Assembly: GCA_019261985.1 (NCBI GenBank)
Contig: JAFAQY010000089.1
Span: 29,032 to 93,031, forward strand
Direction of reading: 5' to 3'
DNA: 64,000 nucleotides
Source of the DNA: Bryobacterales bacterium
GTDB taxonomy: Bacteria > Acidobacteriota > Terriglobia > Bryobacterales > Bryobacteraceae
Shown here one piece after another: positions 18,150 through 26,330 of this stretch (positions within the stretch are counted from its first letter, which is position 1; every line of letters begins with the position of its first letter). The notes beneath the pieces are model-generated. The model saw only the letters and a list, made by a program, of their open reading frames with translations. It had not been told where the DNA came from and did no database searches. The position numbers and the translations under genes are program-made.

Positions 18150-18917
18150 ATGAAGCCAGTCATTTCCGTTCGCGATCTTGTCAAGACCTATTCGATAGGT
18201 GAAGTCCGTGTGCCGGCGCTGCGCGGTGTGTCGTTGGACGTCCACGCGGGAGAGTTCGTAACCGTCGTCGGTCCATCCGGGTCGGGCAAGTCTACGCTCA
18301 TGCACATACTCGGCTGCCTGGATAAACCGACTGGCGGCGAATATTTTCTAGATGGCCAGAATGTGTCCCAGCTGAACGACGACCAGCTTTCCCGGATCCG
18401 GAACAAGCAGATCGGATTTGTTTTTCAGGGATTCAACCTCCTGTCGCGAACTTCCGCGCTTGAAAACGTCGAATTGCCGCTGCTCTATGGCGGCTCGAAC
18501 ACTCCGCCGCAGGAACGGAGGAAGCGCGCCATGGAGGCACTCGCCGCGGTCGGCCTCGCCGATCGGGCCGAGCATCACCCCAATCAGCTTTCCGGCGGCC
18601 AACAGCAGCGCGTAGCGATCGCCCGCGCGCTGATGAACAATCCCGCCATCCTTATGGCCGACGAGCCTACCGGCAACCTGGATAGCCGCACCAGTATCGA
18701 AGTCATGGATATTTTTCAGGCTCTGAAGGATGGGCGCGGCATCACCATCGTGCTGATCACCCATGAGCCGCAGGTTGCGGCGTATGGCTCGCGCATCTTG
18801 ACCATCAAAGACGGTTGCATTGTCTCCGATAAAGCGAACGTCCGCCGCCGTCTCGCCCGTTATGAACTGGAATACGAGCCTCGAGACGCCTCGCTGGTGG
18901 AAGGAAGGGCCGGCTGA
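18150..18917 (+). CDS. ABC transporter ATPase, MacB/LolD type
   Basis: The product has 255 residues. It carries Walker [11 protein letters not shown]-loop VFQGFNLL, signature [15 protein letters not shown], Walker [13 protein letters not shown] and an H-loop His in LITHEPQ. The ATG at 18150 has gggag just upstream; an in-frame GTG at 18132 is less well placed. It partners with the two FtsX-like permeases that follow with 1-bp overlaps. Families of this type drive mechanotransmission across the inner membrane (MacB: peptide, toxin or macrolide export; LolCDE: lipoprotein release). A glycine riboswitch lies in its leader. Confidence 0.95.
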   Translation: MKPVISVRDLVKTYSIGEVRVPALRGVSLDVHAGEFVTVVGPSGSGKSTLMHILGCLDKPTGGEYFLDGQNVSQLNDDQLSRIRNKQIGFVFQGFNLLSRTSALENVELPLLYGGSNTPPQERRKRAMEALAAVGLADRAEHHPNQLSGGQQQRVAIARALMNNPAILMADEPTGNLDSRTSIEVMDIFQALKDGRGITIVLITHEPQVAAYGSRILTIKDGCIVSDKANVRRRLARYELEYEPRDASLVEGRAG

Positions 18918-20407
18918 TGTCGCCCCGTTCCTGCTTTCGCGTCGCGCTGCGGGCACTCGCGAAAAATAAACTTCAAACTGCCCTGACGATGATCGGCCTC
19001 ACAATCGGCGTGGCGACGGTTCTGACGATGATCGCGCTCGGCAGCGGAGCTCAGTCGTCGATCCAGGACCAGGTGAAAGCCGCGGGGATGAATCTGATCG
19101 TCATCACGGCCGGAAACTATAAAGTCAAAACAGAAGACGACTTCGGCGTAGTGGAAAACGCTCGCTTTGAGGCGCCGCGTGCCGAGTCCCCATTTCGCGC
19201 CGCGATCTGGACCGGCGATGACCGTCCGCGCTTCCTGCCGGTGTTCCATCCCGAAGACGATCCGCTCGAAAAACACGATCACCCGACGGCAAGTCAAAGG
19301 CTCGGCGACATGGAGGCCGGGTTGGGTTCCGCCGCGACGCTTGCGTCTGGCGACGCAGCCGCGATTCGCAAGCTGAAAGGCGTTCAATTCGTCTCCGAGG
19401 GAGTCCATGAAAACGCGCATGTGGCGTTCGGCGGCAAACGCTGGTTTACCCGCCTGCACGGTGACGATGTCTCACTGCCGTTTATCCGGCGCGCGTGGAA
19501 ATTCGAACGCGGCCGCTTTTATACAGCCCGCGAGGAGAACAACACGGATCAGGTGATCGTGCTCGGCAGCGTAGCCGCGGAAAAGCTTTTCGGGGATGCC
19601 AATCCTGTCGGGGAAATCGTGAAGATTTGGAACCAGCCGTTCAAGGTGGTGGGAGTAGTCACGAGTGGAAGTTGGCTGGTCGCCCCGGCGCCCGGGGACG
19701 ACCAGTTCGACGCCGTGTATGTGCCGTTCACCACGGTTCACCGGCTGTTGAATCTTTCCAAGCTGAACGACATTACTGTGACAGCCGCGTCCTCGGGGGA
19801 CGTCACCAGACTCTCCAAAGGCATCACCGAACTGCTGCGCGGGCGGCATAAGATCGGTCCTACAAAGCCGGATGATTTCACCGTTACGTCTCAGGCCCGC
19901 CAGGCGCTGGCGAAAGGAGGCATGCGCCCCGAGGTTGCACGATCCGTCGTCGGCAACGTGGACGTTCTTGAAAAAGTAACGCTGGAGCAGCTAGGCAAAA
20001 CGCTGGACCGGTCCAGCCGCACGATGACCGCGCTGCTGGCATGCATCGCCGCGGTTTCGCTGCTGGTCGGCGGCATCGGGATCATGAACATCATGCTGTT
20101 GTCCGTGACGGAGCGCACGAAAGAGATTGGAATCCGGCGGGCCATCGGAGCACGCCGCAAAGACGTGCTTCTTCAGTTCCTGATGGAGGCGACAACGCTG
20201 AGTGTTGCCGGTGGACTTGGCGGAATTGCGATCGGCGTTGCTGCGTCCATCGCCATCGCGCGCTGGGCGTCGTGGGCGGCATCCATCTCGTTCATCTCGG
20301 TAGCGCTCGCGTTCGGCATCTCCGCCGCTGTCGGAATTTTCTTCGGCTACTATCCTGCGCGACAAGCTTCTGAAGTCGCGCCCATGGAATCGCTCAGGTA
20401 CGAATAA
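18917..20407 (+). CDS. MacB-like ABC transporter permease (FtsX domain)
   Basis: This 496-residue permease has one N-terminal membrane helix (LQTALTMIGLTIGVATVLTMIALG), a periplasmic MacB_PCD domain, and three C-terminal helices, the first with SLLVGGIGIMNIMLLSVTERTKEIGIRRAIGA, the highly conserved MacB loop. Compared with the next gene it has an insertion of about 55 residues (about 75-130) including the acidic and His-containing stretch FHPEDDPLEKHDHP. The start codon overlaps the ATPase stop (TGATG). No MacA-type adaptor or outer-membrane channel is encoded nearby. Confidence 0.93.
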   Translation: MSPRSCFRVALRALAKNKLQTALTMIGLTIGVATVLTMIALGSGAQSSIQDQVKAAGMNLIVITAGNYKVKTEDDFGVVENARFEAPRAESPFRAAIWTGDDRPRFLPVFHPEDDPLEKHDHPTASQRLGDMEAGLGSAATLASGDAAAIRKLKGVQFVSEGVHENAHVAFGGKRWFTRLHGDDVSLPFIRRAWKFERGRFYTAREENNTDQVIVLGSVAAEKLFGDANPVGEIVKIWNQPFKVVGVVTSGSWLVAPAPGDDQFDAVYVPFTTVHRLLNLSKLNDITVTAASSGDVTRLSKGITELLRGRHKIGPTKPDDFTVTSQARQALAKGGMRPEVARSVVGNVDVLEKVTLEQLGKTLDRSSRTMTALLACIAAVSLLVGGIGIMNIMLLSVTERTKEIGIRRAIGARRKDVLLQFLMEATTLSVAGGLGGIAIGVAASIAIARWASWAASISFISVALAFGISAAVGIFFGYYPARQASEVAPMESLRYE

Positions 20408-21774
20408 TGCTTCTGACAAGTTTTCGCATTGCAGCAAGGGCCCTCAACCGGAATAAGCTCCGCACGGCGTTAACGATGCTCGGAATGACTATTGGGGTTG
20501 CGGCCGTGATCGCCATGGTCGCGCTGGGGACGGGGGCTTCCGGAACAGTCTCGGACGACTTGAACTCGGCCGGCACGACTCTTATCAACGTCCGCGCTGG
20601 AAATTACACGCGAGGAGGCTCGGAATCGAACATTGGGAGCGGCCTCGGCGCGGCCACGACGCTTTCGGCCCAGGATGCGGAGGAGATCGGCAAAATCGAA
20701 GGCGTTAAATACTATTCTCCCGGCGTGCTTCTACGCGGGTGGGTTTCGGCGGGCGGCCAGAAAGCATACACGCAAATCCAGGGAACCGGTTCCTCGTTCC
20801 CCAAGATTCACGGCTGGTCGTTAGCGAAAGGCAAGTACTTTTCGCAAGGAGACATCTCTTCGGGCGCCGCGGTCGCGGTTCTGGGGCAAACAGCACGCGA
20901 CCGCCTTTTTGGCGATGACGTCAATCCGGTCGGCCGGGACATCGTGATTCGCGAGCAGGCTTTCCGCGTGATCGGCGTAAGCGCCGCCAACGATGAGCAG
21001 GGGATCGACAGCGTTTTCGTTCCGTATACGGCGCTTCAAAAGGTGCTCGGCATAGACTACCTCCACGCGATCACCGTATTTTCGGCGCACGCAGGCGACT
21101 CTACGCGTGTTGCCGGCGATATTCGCACACTGCTAAGAAAGCGCCACTCTCTCGATACCTCGGCGGCCATGGAGCGAGTGAAAAGAACCGGTTTGCCCGG
21201 AAATCAGATGCCCGGCGGCCCGGGCAGCCTGGCCGTGCCCGATGATTTCACCGTGAAAACACAGGCCGCCGAAGCGTTAACCAAGGGCCTATACACCTCG
21301 GTCGCAGCCTTCATTTTGGCGAACATGCCCAAGGTGGACCAAATCAACATGGAGGAAATGGCCGGCACGCTGAACCGCGCCGGCATGACGATGACCGCTC
21401 TGCTGGCTGCCATCGCCACCATTTCGCTCGTCGTCGGAGGCATCGGCATCATGAACATCATGCTGGTTTCCGTGACCGAGCGGACCCGCGAGATCGGCAT
21501 CCGGCGAGCCATAGGCGCGCGGTCTCGCGACGTTCTGCTTCAGTTTTTAGTCGAGGCTCTTACGCTGGGCCTTGCCGGCGGCGTTGCGGGAATTGTGCTC
21601 GGTTTCCTGTCTGCTTTTGCGGTGACCCAACTGTTGGAATGGCCGGCGTCGGTATCGCTCGGCTCGGTGGTCTTGTCGTTCGGAATCGCCGGCGCTGTCG
21701 CGATCTTTTTCGGCTTTTATCCAGCACGCCGCGCATCGCGCCTCGATCCCATTAACGCGCTTCGGTACGAGTGA
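20407..21774 (+). CDS. MacB-like ABC transporter permease (FtsX domain), second subunit
   Basis: This 455-residue paralogue of the preceding permease has helix 1 in LRTALTMLGMTIGVAAVIAMVALG, a periplasmic MacB_PCD domain and the C-terminal block TISLVVGGIGIMNIMLVSVTERTREIGIRRAIGA. It begins within the stop of the first permease (TAATG). Two different permeases and one ATPase suggest a heterodimeric transporter, as in LolCDE or the BceAB-like relatives, rather than a MacB homodimer, where ATPase and permease are fused. Confidence 0.93.
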   Translation: MLLTSFRIAARALNRNKLRTALTMLGMTIGVAAVIAMVALGTGASGTVSDDLNSAGTTLINVRAGNYTRGGSESNIGSGLGAATTLSAQDAEEIGKIEGVKYYSPGVLLRGWVSAGGQKAYTQIQGTGSSFPKIHGWSLAKGKYFSQGDISSGAAVAVLGQTARDRLFGDDVNPVGRDIVIREQAFRVIGVSAANDEQGIDSVFVPYTALQKVLGIDYLHAITVFSAHAGDSTRVAGDIRTLLRKRHSLDTSAAMERVKRTGLPGNQMPGGPGSLAVPDDFTVKTQAAEALTKGLYTSVAAFILANMPKVDQINMEEMAGTLNRAGMTMTALLAAIATISLVVGGIGIMNIMLVSVTERTREIGIRRAIGARSRDVLLQFLVEALTLGLAGGVAGIVLGFLSAFAVTQLLEWPASVSLGSVVLSFGIAGAVAIFFGFYPARRASRLDPINALRYE

Positions 21775-21782
21775 GTCGACTT

Positions 21783-22277
21783 ATGCGGGCGCGCTTCATC
21801 CAGGCACTTTTTGCTTTCGCATTCTCGCTACTTGGCGCTCTCGCGGGCTGCAACGGCGAGAGCGCTCCGCGAACGGCGATCAGTCCGGCGGACGCGTCTG
21901 CCGCTCCGATACCGGGAATGGCGCACGGCAACCACAATCCGAAATACGGAGGCGTCGTTCTAATGAATGGCGACCTGCATTTCGAGATCGTGGCCAAGGA
22001 TGACGGGCACTATACCGTGTACTTCAGCGACGCCGCCAGGCGTGAGTTGCCGGCGACGGCCGTATCGAACGTAAAACTCAGTATCCATCGCCCCGGCTTT
22101 CGCGGTGAACCGGTGGATATGAAGGTAAGCGACAACGGCGAGTATTGGCAGGGCCAAGGCGGCAACGTCGACGACAAGGAAACCACGCTCCAGATCTTTT
22201 TCGATTATCAGGGGGAAACGCGCACTTCGGATATGCCCTTCTTTGCGGCGGCGCAGACCCTGAATACGGCTAAGTGA
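21783..22277 (+). CDS. small lipoprotein of the MacB-like operon
   Basis: About 164 residues from the ATG at 21783 (a GTG at 21771 is an alternative that overlaps the permease stop). The signal peptide ends in a lipobox LGALAGC. The mature region has MAHGNHNPKYGGVVLMNGDLHFEIV, resembling small periplasmic proteins found next to metal or peptide efflux genes, and then a beta-rich domain. No named family was recognised with confidence. Its place as last gene of the transporter operon suggests an accessory periplasmic role. Confidence 0.75.
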   Translation: MRARFIQALFAFAFSLLGALAGCNGESAPRTAISPADASAAPIPGMAHGNHNPKYGGVVLMNGDLHFEIVAKDDGHYTVYFSDAARRELPATAVSNVKLSIHRPGFRGEPVDMKVSDNGEYWQGQGGNVDDKETTLQIFFDYQGETRTSDMPFFAAAQTLNTAK

Positions 22278-22320
22278 GTTAAAACCGTGCGGGCATCCGC
22301 ACTTCTTAAGAGGTGATTTT

Positions 22321-23934
22321 ATGCGATGGATGTTGATTGCGATGGGCGCGGTGGTATTTTCGGCCGGATGTTCGAGGACCGAATCTACCGTCTCCGCCTC
22401 TCAGAAAAAACCGCTGACTCATGTGTACCGGCCCGAAGGAGATCAAACGGTGCACATCGACATGTCCAAGATCAAGAGCGAGGAGTTGAAGAAAGTATAC
22501 GCTCACATCGACGAGCACTTCGACGAACACGTCGACCGGCTCCAAAAATGGATTCGCCAGCCCAGCATCTCCAACAGCGGCGAAGGCATTCAAGAAACCG
22601 CCGAAATGGTGAAGGGATTCTACGAAGAACTCGGCTGCCAGGCCAAAGTGTACGACACGGGCGTGACCGAATGGGGACTGCCCGGCAATCCCGTCGTCTT
22701 CGGCAAATGTGACGAGGGCGCTCCCAAAACCGTTGCCATTTACTGGCAATACGACACCATGCCCGTAACTCAGCCGGACGCGTGGAAAGTGCCGCCTTTC
22801 GACGCGGCAATCGTTCCCCAGGGAGACTTCAAGAAAGTGCTGGTCGCGCGTGGCGCAACCAACTCGAAAGGACCTGAGATGTCGGAATTCAACGCGTTGA
22901 TGTCCATTCGCGCCGTTCGTGGGAAGCTCCCCGTGAACGTCATCTTCATTGCCGAAGGCGACGAGGAGCGGATGGATATCGGGCTTCGCAACTTCGTCAA
23001 GCAGCACGCGGAGCTTGTCAAAGCGGACACAATGCTCGGGGGCGGAAGCTCGGAAGGGTGCGTCTACATTCAATTGACCACTAGCGGAAAGGCTTGGGGC
23101 CGCGGCCCGGTAGAGTCGGATATCCACGGCTCCAATAAACGATCGGTGGATAGCCCGGCATGGCGTCACATTAAGATGCTGGCGTCGCTCGTGTCCGATG
23201 ACGGCAACACTCCGCTAATTCAGGGCTGGAAAGAGAATTGGGTCGCTCCCAGCAAGGAGCAGCTCGATCGCCTTCGCAAGCGCGCCGACAAACAAGACGT
23301 GAAGACTATGGCCGAGAACCTCGGCGTGGCCCGGTACATCGCCGACGATCCGTACAACATTTTGCGCATGCAATCCACCGAGACCTCCTTCAATCTGGAT
23401 GGCATCTGGGGCGGCAACATGTATGCCGACGCCGCCGGCGCGATTCTCCCCAACAAAATCACGTCCAAGCACAACATCCGTTACGTGCCGAACATGAACG
23501 GAATGGATCTGGTGAAGAAGGTCCGCGCCCAACTGGACCGCAACGGATACAAAGATGTGGAGATGAAGGTGATCGGCGATGTGCCGTGGTCGACCGTCGA
23601 TCCCAATAACCAGATCAACACCGCCGCGAAGCAGATGCAGGATGCGTTTGGCGGCACGGGCAATCGTGAGCAGTTCATCGCGGAAAACCACGTTCCAGAA
23701 CCCGCGGAAATGGGTGGTTACTGGCCCTCCTATCTATTCAACGACGGCAAAGTCGGTCAGCGAGTGGCGCCTGTCGGCATGCCAATCGGCGGAGGCCGCG
23801 TCGGGCGCGGCGGCCGTGCGCACGCGGCGAACGAATTCTACGTCATCGAGGGCGCGGGCACGACCTACGGCATGGCCGGCGCCGAAAAATCTATCGCCAC
23901 AGTGCTGTACAATTACGCGGGCCTAAATCAGTAA
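22321..23934 (+). CDS. M20/M28-type peptidase-like lipoprotein with altered metal ligands
   Basis: The product has 537 residues: lipobox MGAVVFSAGC, then an M20-like catalytic fold. Where active M20 enzymes have H-x-D, this one reads YWQYDTMPV (Gln for His). The usual ASDDKG is GATNSKG, and EGEEE is EGDEER; the late HxxNE motif (HAANEF) is kept. An M20 dimerisation-like region lies between. The family hydrolyses dipeptides or N-acyl amino acids, but the changed residues could alter or abolish metal binding. The start has agaggtgat upstream. It lies 43 bp after the MacB-like operon, on the same strand, and could be part of it. Confidence 0.83.
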   Translation: MRWMLIAMGAVVFSAGCSRTESTVSASQKKPLTHVYRPEGDQTVHIDMSKIKSEELKKVYAHIDEHFDEHVDRLQKWIRQPSISNSGEGIQETAEMVKGFYEELGCQAKVYDTGVTEWGLPGNPVVFGKCDEGAPKTVAIYWQYDTMPVTQPDAWKVPPFDAAIVPQGDFKKVLVARGATNSKGPEMSEFNALMSIRAVRGKLPVNVIFIAEGDEERMDIGLRNFVKQHAELVKADTMLGGGSSEGCVYIQLTTSGKAWGRGPVESDIHGSNKRSVDSPAWRHIKMLASLVSDDGNTPLIQGWKENWVAPSKEQLDRLRKRADKQDVKTMAENLGVARYIADDPYNILRMQSTETSFNLDGIWGGNMYADAAGAILPNKITSKHNIRYVPNMNGMDLVKKVRAQLDRNGYKDVEMKVIGDVPWSTVDPNNQINTAAKQMQDAFGGTGNREQFIAENHVPEPAEMGGYWPSYLFNDGKVGQRVAPVGMPIGGGRVGRGGRAHAANEFYVIEGAGTTYGMAGAEKSIATVLYNYAGLNQ

Positions 23935-23939
23935 TCTAT

Positions 23940-24033
23940 GGTGGAGCACGCTTTAGCGTGCAACCGGGGCTTCAGCCCCGGCGCGCGGGCGGGTGCTGAA
24001 GCACCCGTCGCAGGCTAAAGCCAGCTCCACCTG
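23940..24033. repeat. dispersed palindromic repeat, family A
   Basis: A 94-bp element with inverted ends (ggtggagc ... gctccacc). Inside are three hairpins: cacgctttagcgtg, ccggggcttcagccccgg and gggtgctgaagcaccc. It is almost identical to 41677-41773 and related to 57562-57683 and 4309-4365. Confidence 0.9.
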
Positions 24034-24044
24034 ATTTGCCCCGT

Positions 24045-24383
24045 TCAGAAGTAGGCAATCGCCCGCGCGGCGCAAATCACCGCGAACCACAGACCAACTG
24101 TGGCCCACAGCCCTATACGCCGGGGTACCACGACCGCGACAATCAACAGCACCTTAATCCAGAAGGCGGCACTGTGGGCATAACGCGCCGGCTGCATTAG
24201 AAACAGCGCCGCTCCGGTGGCCGCCATAAACGCCAATCCCCACCGCTTCAAACGCGCCAGTTCTCCGGGCAGCAAAACCGTTCCGCCAAACCATGCCAGC
24301 CCGAGGACATGCAGCGCGGAGAGAATCGGAAATCCCCAAGTGGTCTCCGCGAGGCTCGAAAACGGCGGCATCCAATTCAGCAT
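24045..24383 (-). CDS. small membrane protein (DUF6644-like)
   Basis: About 112 residues from the ATG at 24383, with a hydrophobic pattern of about three to four membrane helices (ILSALHVLGLAWFGGTVLL, WGLAFMAATGAALFLM, WIKVLLIVAVVV, LWFAVICAARAIAYF). It resembles a shortened member of the DUF6644 membrane proteins found in acidobacteria. Function unknown. It is divergent from aguB with only about 20 bp between start codons, so their promoters must overlap. Confidence 0.65.
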   Translation of the reverse strand: MLNWMPPFSSLAETTWGFPILSALHVLGLAWFGGTVLLPGELARLKRWGLAFMAATGAALFLMQPARYAHSAAFWIKVLLIVAVVVPRRIGLWATVGLWFAVICAARAIAYF

Positions 24384-24403
24384 AAGGGACAATGAGAGGA
24401 CAC

Positions 24404-25285
24404 ATGACCGAGCCCTTCCGCGTGGGATTGGTGCAGATGCGCTGCTCGCCCGATCCCAGCGAAAATCTGGCCAAGGCCGAGCTCAAGATCCGCGAAGCCG
24501 CCAGCCGCGGCGCGCAGATCGTGTGCTTGCAGGAACTGTTCCGGTCGCAGTATTTTTGCCGCGAGGAAGACGCTCGGCTCTTCGATTTAGCGGAAGAAAT
24601 TCCGGGGCCTTCCACGCAAGCGCTCGGCTCGCTGGCGCGCGAGCTGAAGGTGGTGGTTGTGGCTTCCTTGTTCGAGCGAAGGGGCGCGGGCTTGTATCAC
24701 AATACCGCCGCGATTCTAAATAACGACGGAGAAATCGCCGGGCTGTATCGCAAGATGCACATCCCCGACGATCCCCTGTATTTTGAAAAGTTCTATTTCA
24801 CTCCCGGGGATCTTGGCTTCCGGAATTTCGAAACGGGTGTCGGACGCATCGGCGTGCTGGTGTGCTGGGATCAATGGTATCCCGAAGGCGCGCGGATTTC
24901 GGCGCTCGGCGGCGCGAATATTCTGTTTTATCCAACCGCCATCGGATGGCACCCGAGCGAGAAAGCGCAATACGGCGCCGCGCAGCTGGATGCCTGGAGA
25001 ACCATTCAGCGCGCGCATGCCATCGCCAACGGGATCTACATCGCGGCGGTGAACCGCGTAGGTTTTGAAGGACCACCGGATCGGGGACTCGAGTTCTGGG
25101 GATCTTCCTTCGTCGCGGATCCGTTCGGGCAGGTAATCGCCGAGGCTTCGACGGACGCCGAAGAAGTTCTCGTCGTCGAATGTGACCCGCGCCGTGCCGA
25201 AGAAGTCCGGCGCAACTGGCCGTTTCTTCGTGATCGCCGCATCGACGCGTATCAGCCCATCCTGTCCCGGTGGCTTGACCGGTAA
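24404..25285 (+). CDS. aguB: N-carbamoylputrescine amidase
   Basis: This 293-residue nitrilase-superfamily enzyme converts N-carbamoylputrescine to putrescine, CO2 and ammonia. The catalytic triad is E44 (LQELFRSQYF), K117 (YRKMHIPDDP) and C154 (GVLVCWDQWYPEGAR). The surrounding words are diagnostic of AguB, e.g. FEKFYFTPGD and PTAIGWHP. The ATG at 24404 is preferred; 24392 is also possible. The stop overlaps the next start (TAATG), so it forms an operon with agmatine deiminase, the previous step in the pathway. Confidence 0.95.
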   Translation: MTEPFRVGLVQMRCSPDPSENLAKAELKIREAASRGAQIVCLQELFRSQYFCREEDARLFDLAEEIPGPSTQALGSLARELKVVVVASLFERRGAGLYHNTAAILNNDGEIAGLYRKMHIPDDPLYFEKFYFTPGDLGFRNFETGVGRIGVLVCWDQWYPEGARISALGGANILFYPTAIGWHPSEKAQYGAAQLDAWRTIQRAHAIANGIYIAAVNRVGFEGPPDRGLEFWGSSFVADPFGQVIAEASTDAEEVLVVECDPRRAEEVRRNWPFLRDRRIDAYQPILSRWLDR

Positions 25286-26301
25286 TGGCGCCGCAATTTC
25301 GAATGCCCCCGGAGTGGGAACCGCATGAAGCCACGTGGATCGCCTGGCCGCATGAAAAATCCGATTGGCCCGGCAAATTCGCCCCGATCCCATGGCTGTA
25401 CGGAGAAATTGTCCGCCACCTCGCGCGCGTGGAGCGGGTACGCATTCTCGTCGACAACGCCGCTACCGAGCAGTCCGCCCGCCGTATCCTAAAAAAAAGT
25501 CATGCGGACCTGAATGCCGTCGAATTTTTCCATTTCCCCACCGACCGAAGTTGGACCCGCGACTATGCGCCGATTTTCGTGAAAACCAAATCCGGCGAAG
25601 TCGCCGTTACGCACTGGCGTTTCAACGGCTGGGCCAAATACGACAACTACCATCGCGATTGCCTGGCGCCGAAATTCGCGGCCGAAAAGCTCGGTATGCA
25701 CCGCCTTCAGCCGGGGTTGGTGCTCGAAGGCGGCGCAATCGACGTGAACGGGGAAGGGTTGATGCTCACCACCGAGGAATGCCAGCTCTCGGAGGTGCAA
25801 GCCCGAAACCCGGGCGTTTCGAAAAAGCAGTTGGAGCGGGCGTTCCGCGAATATCTCGGCATCGACGAAGTGATCTGGCTCAATCGCGGCATTGTTGGCG
25901 ACGATACGCACGGCCATATCGACGATCTCGCAAGGTTCACATCTCCCGATACGGTCGTGATCGCCGCCGAGCCGGACCGCTCGGACCCGAATCACGAACC
26001 GCTCAAAGAGAACTTGGCTCGCCTGCGGGCGAGGGCTGATTTAAGGGTGGTCACGATACCGATGCCGCAGCCCGTTTACTTCGCCGGACAGCGCCTGCCC
26101 GCCAGCTACGCCAACTTCTATATCGCGAACGGAATCGTGCTGGTGCCGGCTTTCGTGGATCCGCATGATTTGGAGGTGCTGAAGACCCTCGCCCGCCTTT
26201 TCCCCGGCCGTCAAGTGATTCCGGTCCCTTGCCGCGATCTGGTGCTCGGCCTAGGCACGCTGCATTGCATGACCCAGCAGCAGCCCGTAGGACAAGCTTA
26301 A
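25285..26301 (+). CDS. aguA: agmatine deiminase
   Basis: This 338-residue peptidyl-arginine-deiminase-family enzyme converts agmatine to N-carbamoylputrescine and ammonia. The opening MPPEWEPHEATWIAWPH and the catalytic Cys C328 in LGTLHCMTQQQP are typical, as are FPTDRSWTRDYAPIF and GDDTHGHIDDLARF. Together with aguB it makes putrescine from agmatine; no arginine decarboxylase is in the window. The last four residues (VGQA) and the stop codon are encoded by a 20-bp perfect palindrome (26290-26309). Confidence 0.95.
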   Translation: MAPQFRMPPEWEPHEATWIAWPHEKSDWPGKFAPIPWLYGEIVRHLARVERVRILVDNAATEQSARRILKKSHADLNAVEFFHFPTDRSWTRDYAPIFVKTKSGEVAVTHWRFNGWAKYDNYHRDCLAPKFAAEKLGMHRLQPGLVLEGGAIDVNGEGLMLTTEECQLSEVQARNPGVSKKQLERAFREYLGIDEVIWLNRGIVGDDTHGHIDDLARFTSPDTVVIAAEPDRSDPNHEPLKENLARLRARADLRVVTIPMPQPVYFAGQRLPASYANFYIANGIVLVPAFVDPHDLEVLKTLARLFPGRQVIPVPCRDLVLGLGTLHCMTQQQPVGQA

Positions 26302-26309
26302 GCTTGTCC
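26290..26309. repeat. perfect 20-bp palindrome at the aguA stop, family D
   Basis: ggacaagcttaagcttgtcc is a perfect palindrome and includes the aguA stop codon TAA. It resembles gggcaagcttcagcttgccc at 46319-46377. It may act as a bidirectional transcription end, but it has no T-run. Confidence 0.75.
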
Positions 26310-26330
26310 AACTCGTATAGACTAACCATC

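Noticed and set aside
18917..22277. Assignment of the operon as lolCDE
   Set aside because: The permeases carry MacB-type periplasmic and C-terminal motifs and lie in a glycine-riboswitch operon; lolCDE was not chosen, though the fold is related.
22306..23169. 287-residue minus-strand frame over the M20-like gene
   Set aside because: Antisense shadow caused by high GC; no domain pattern.
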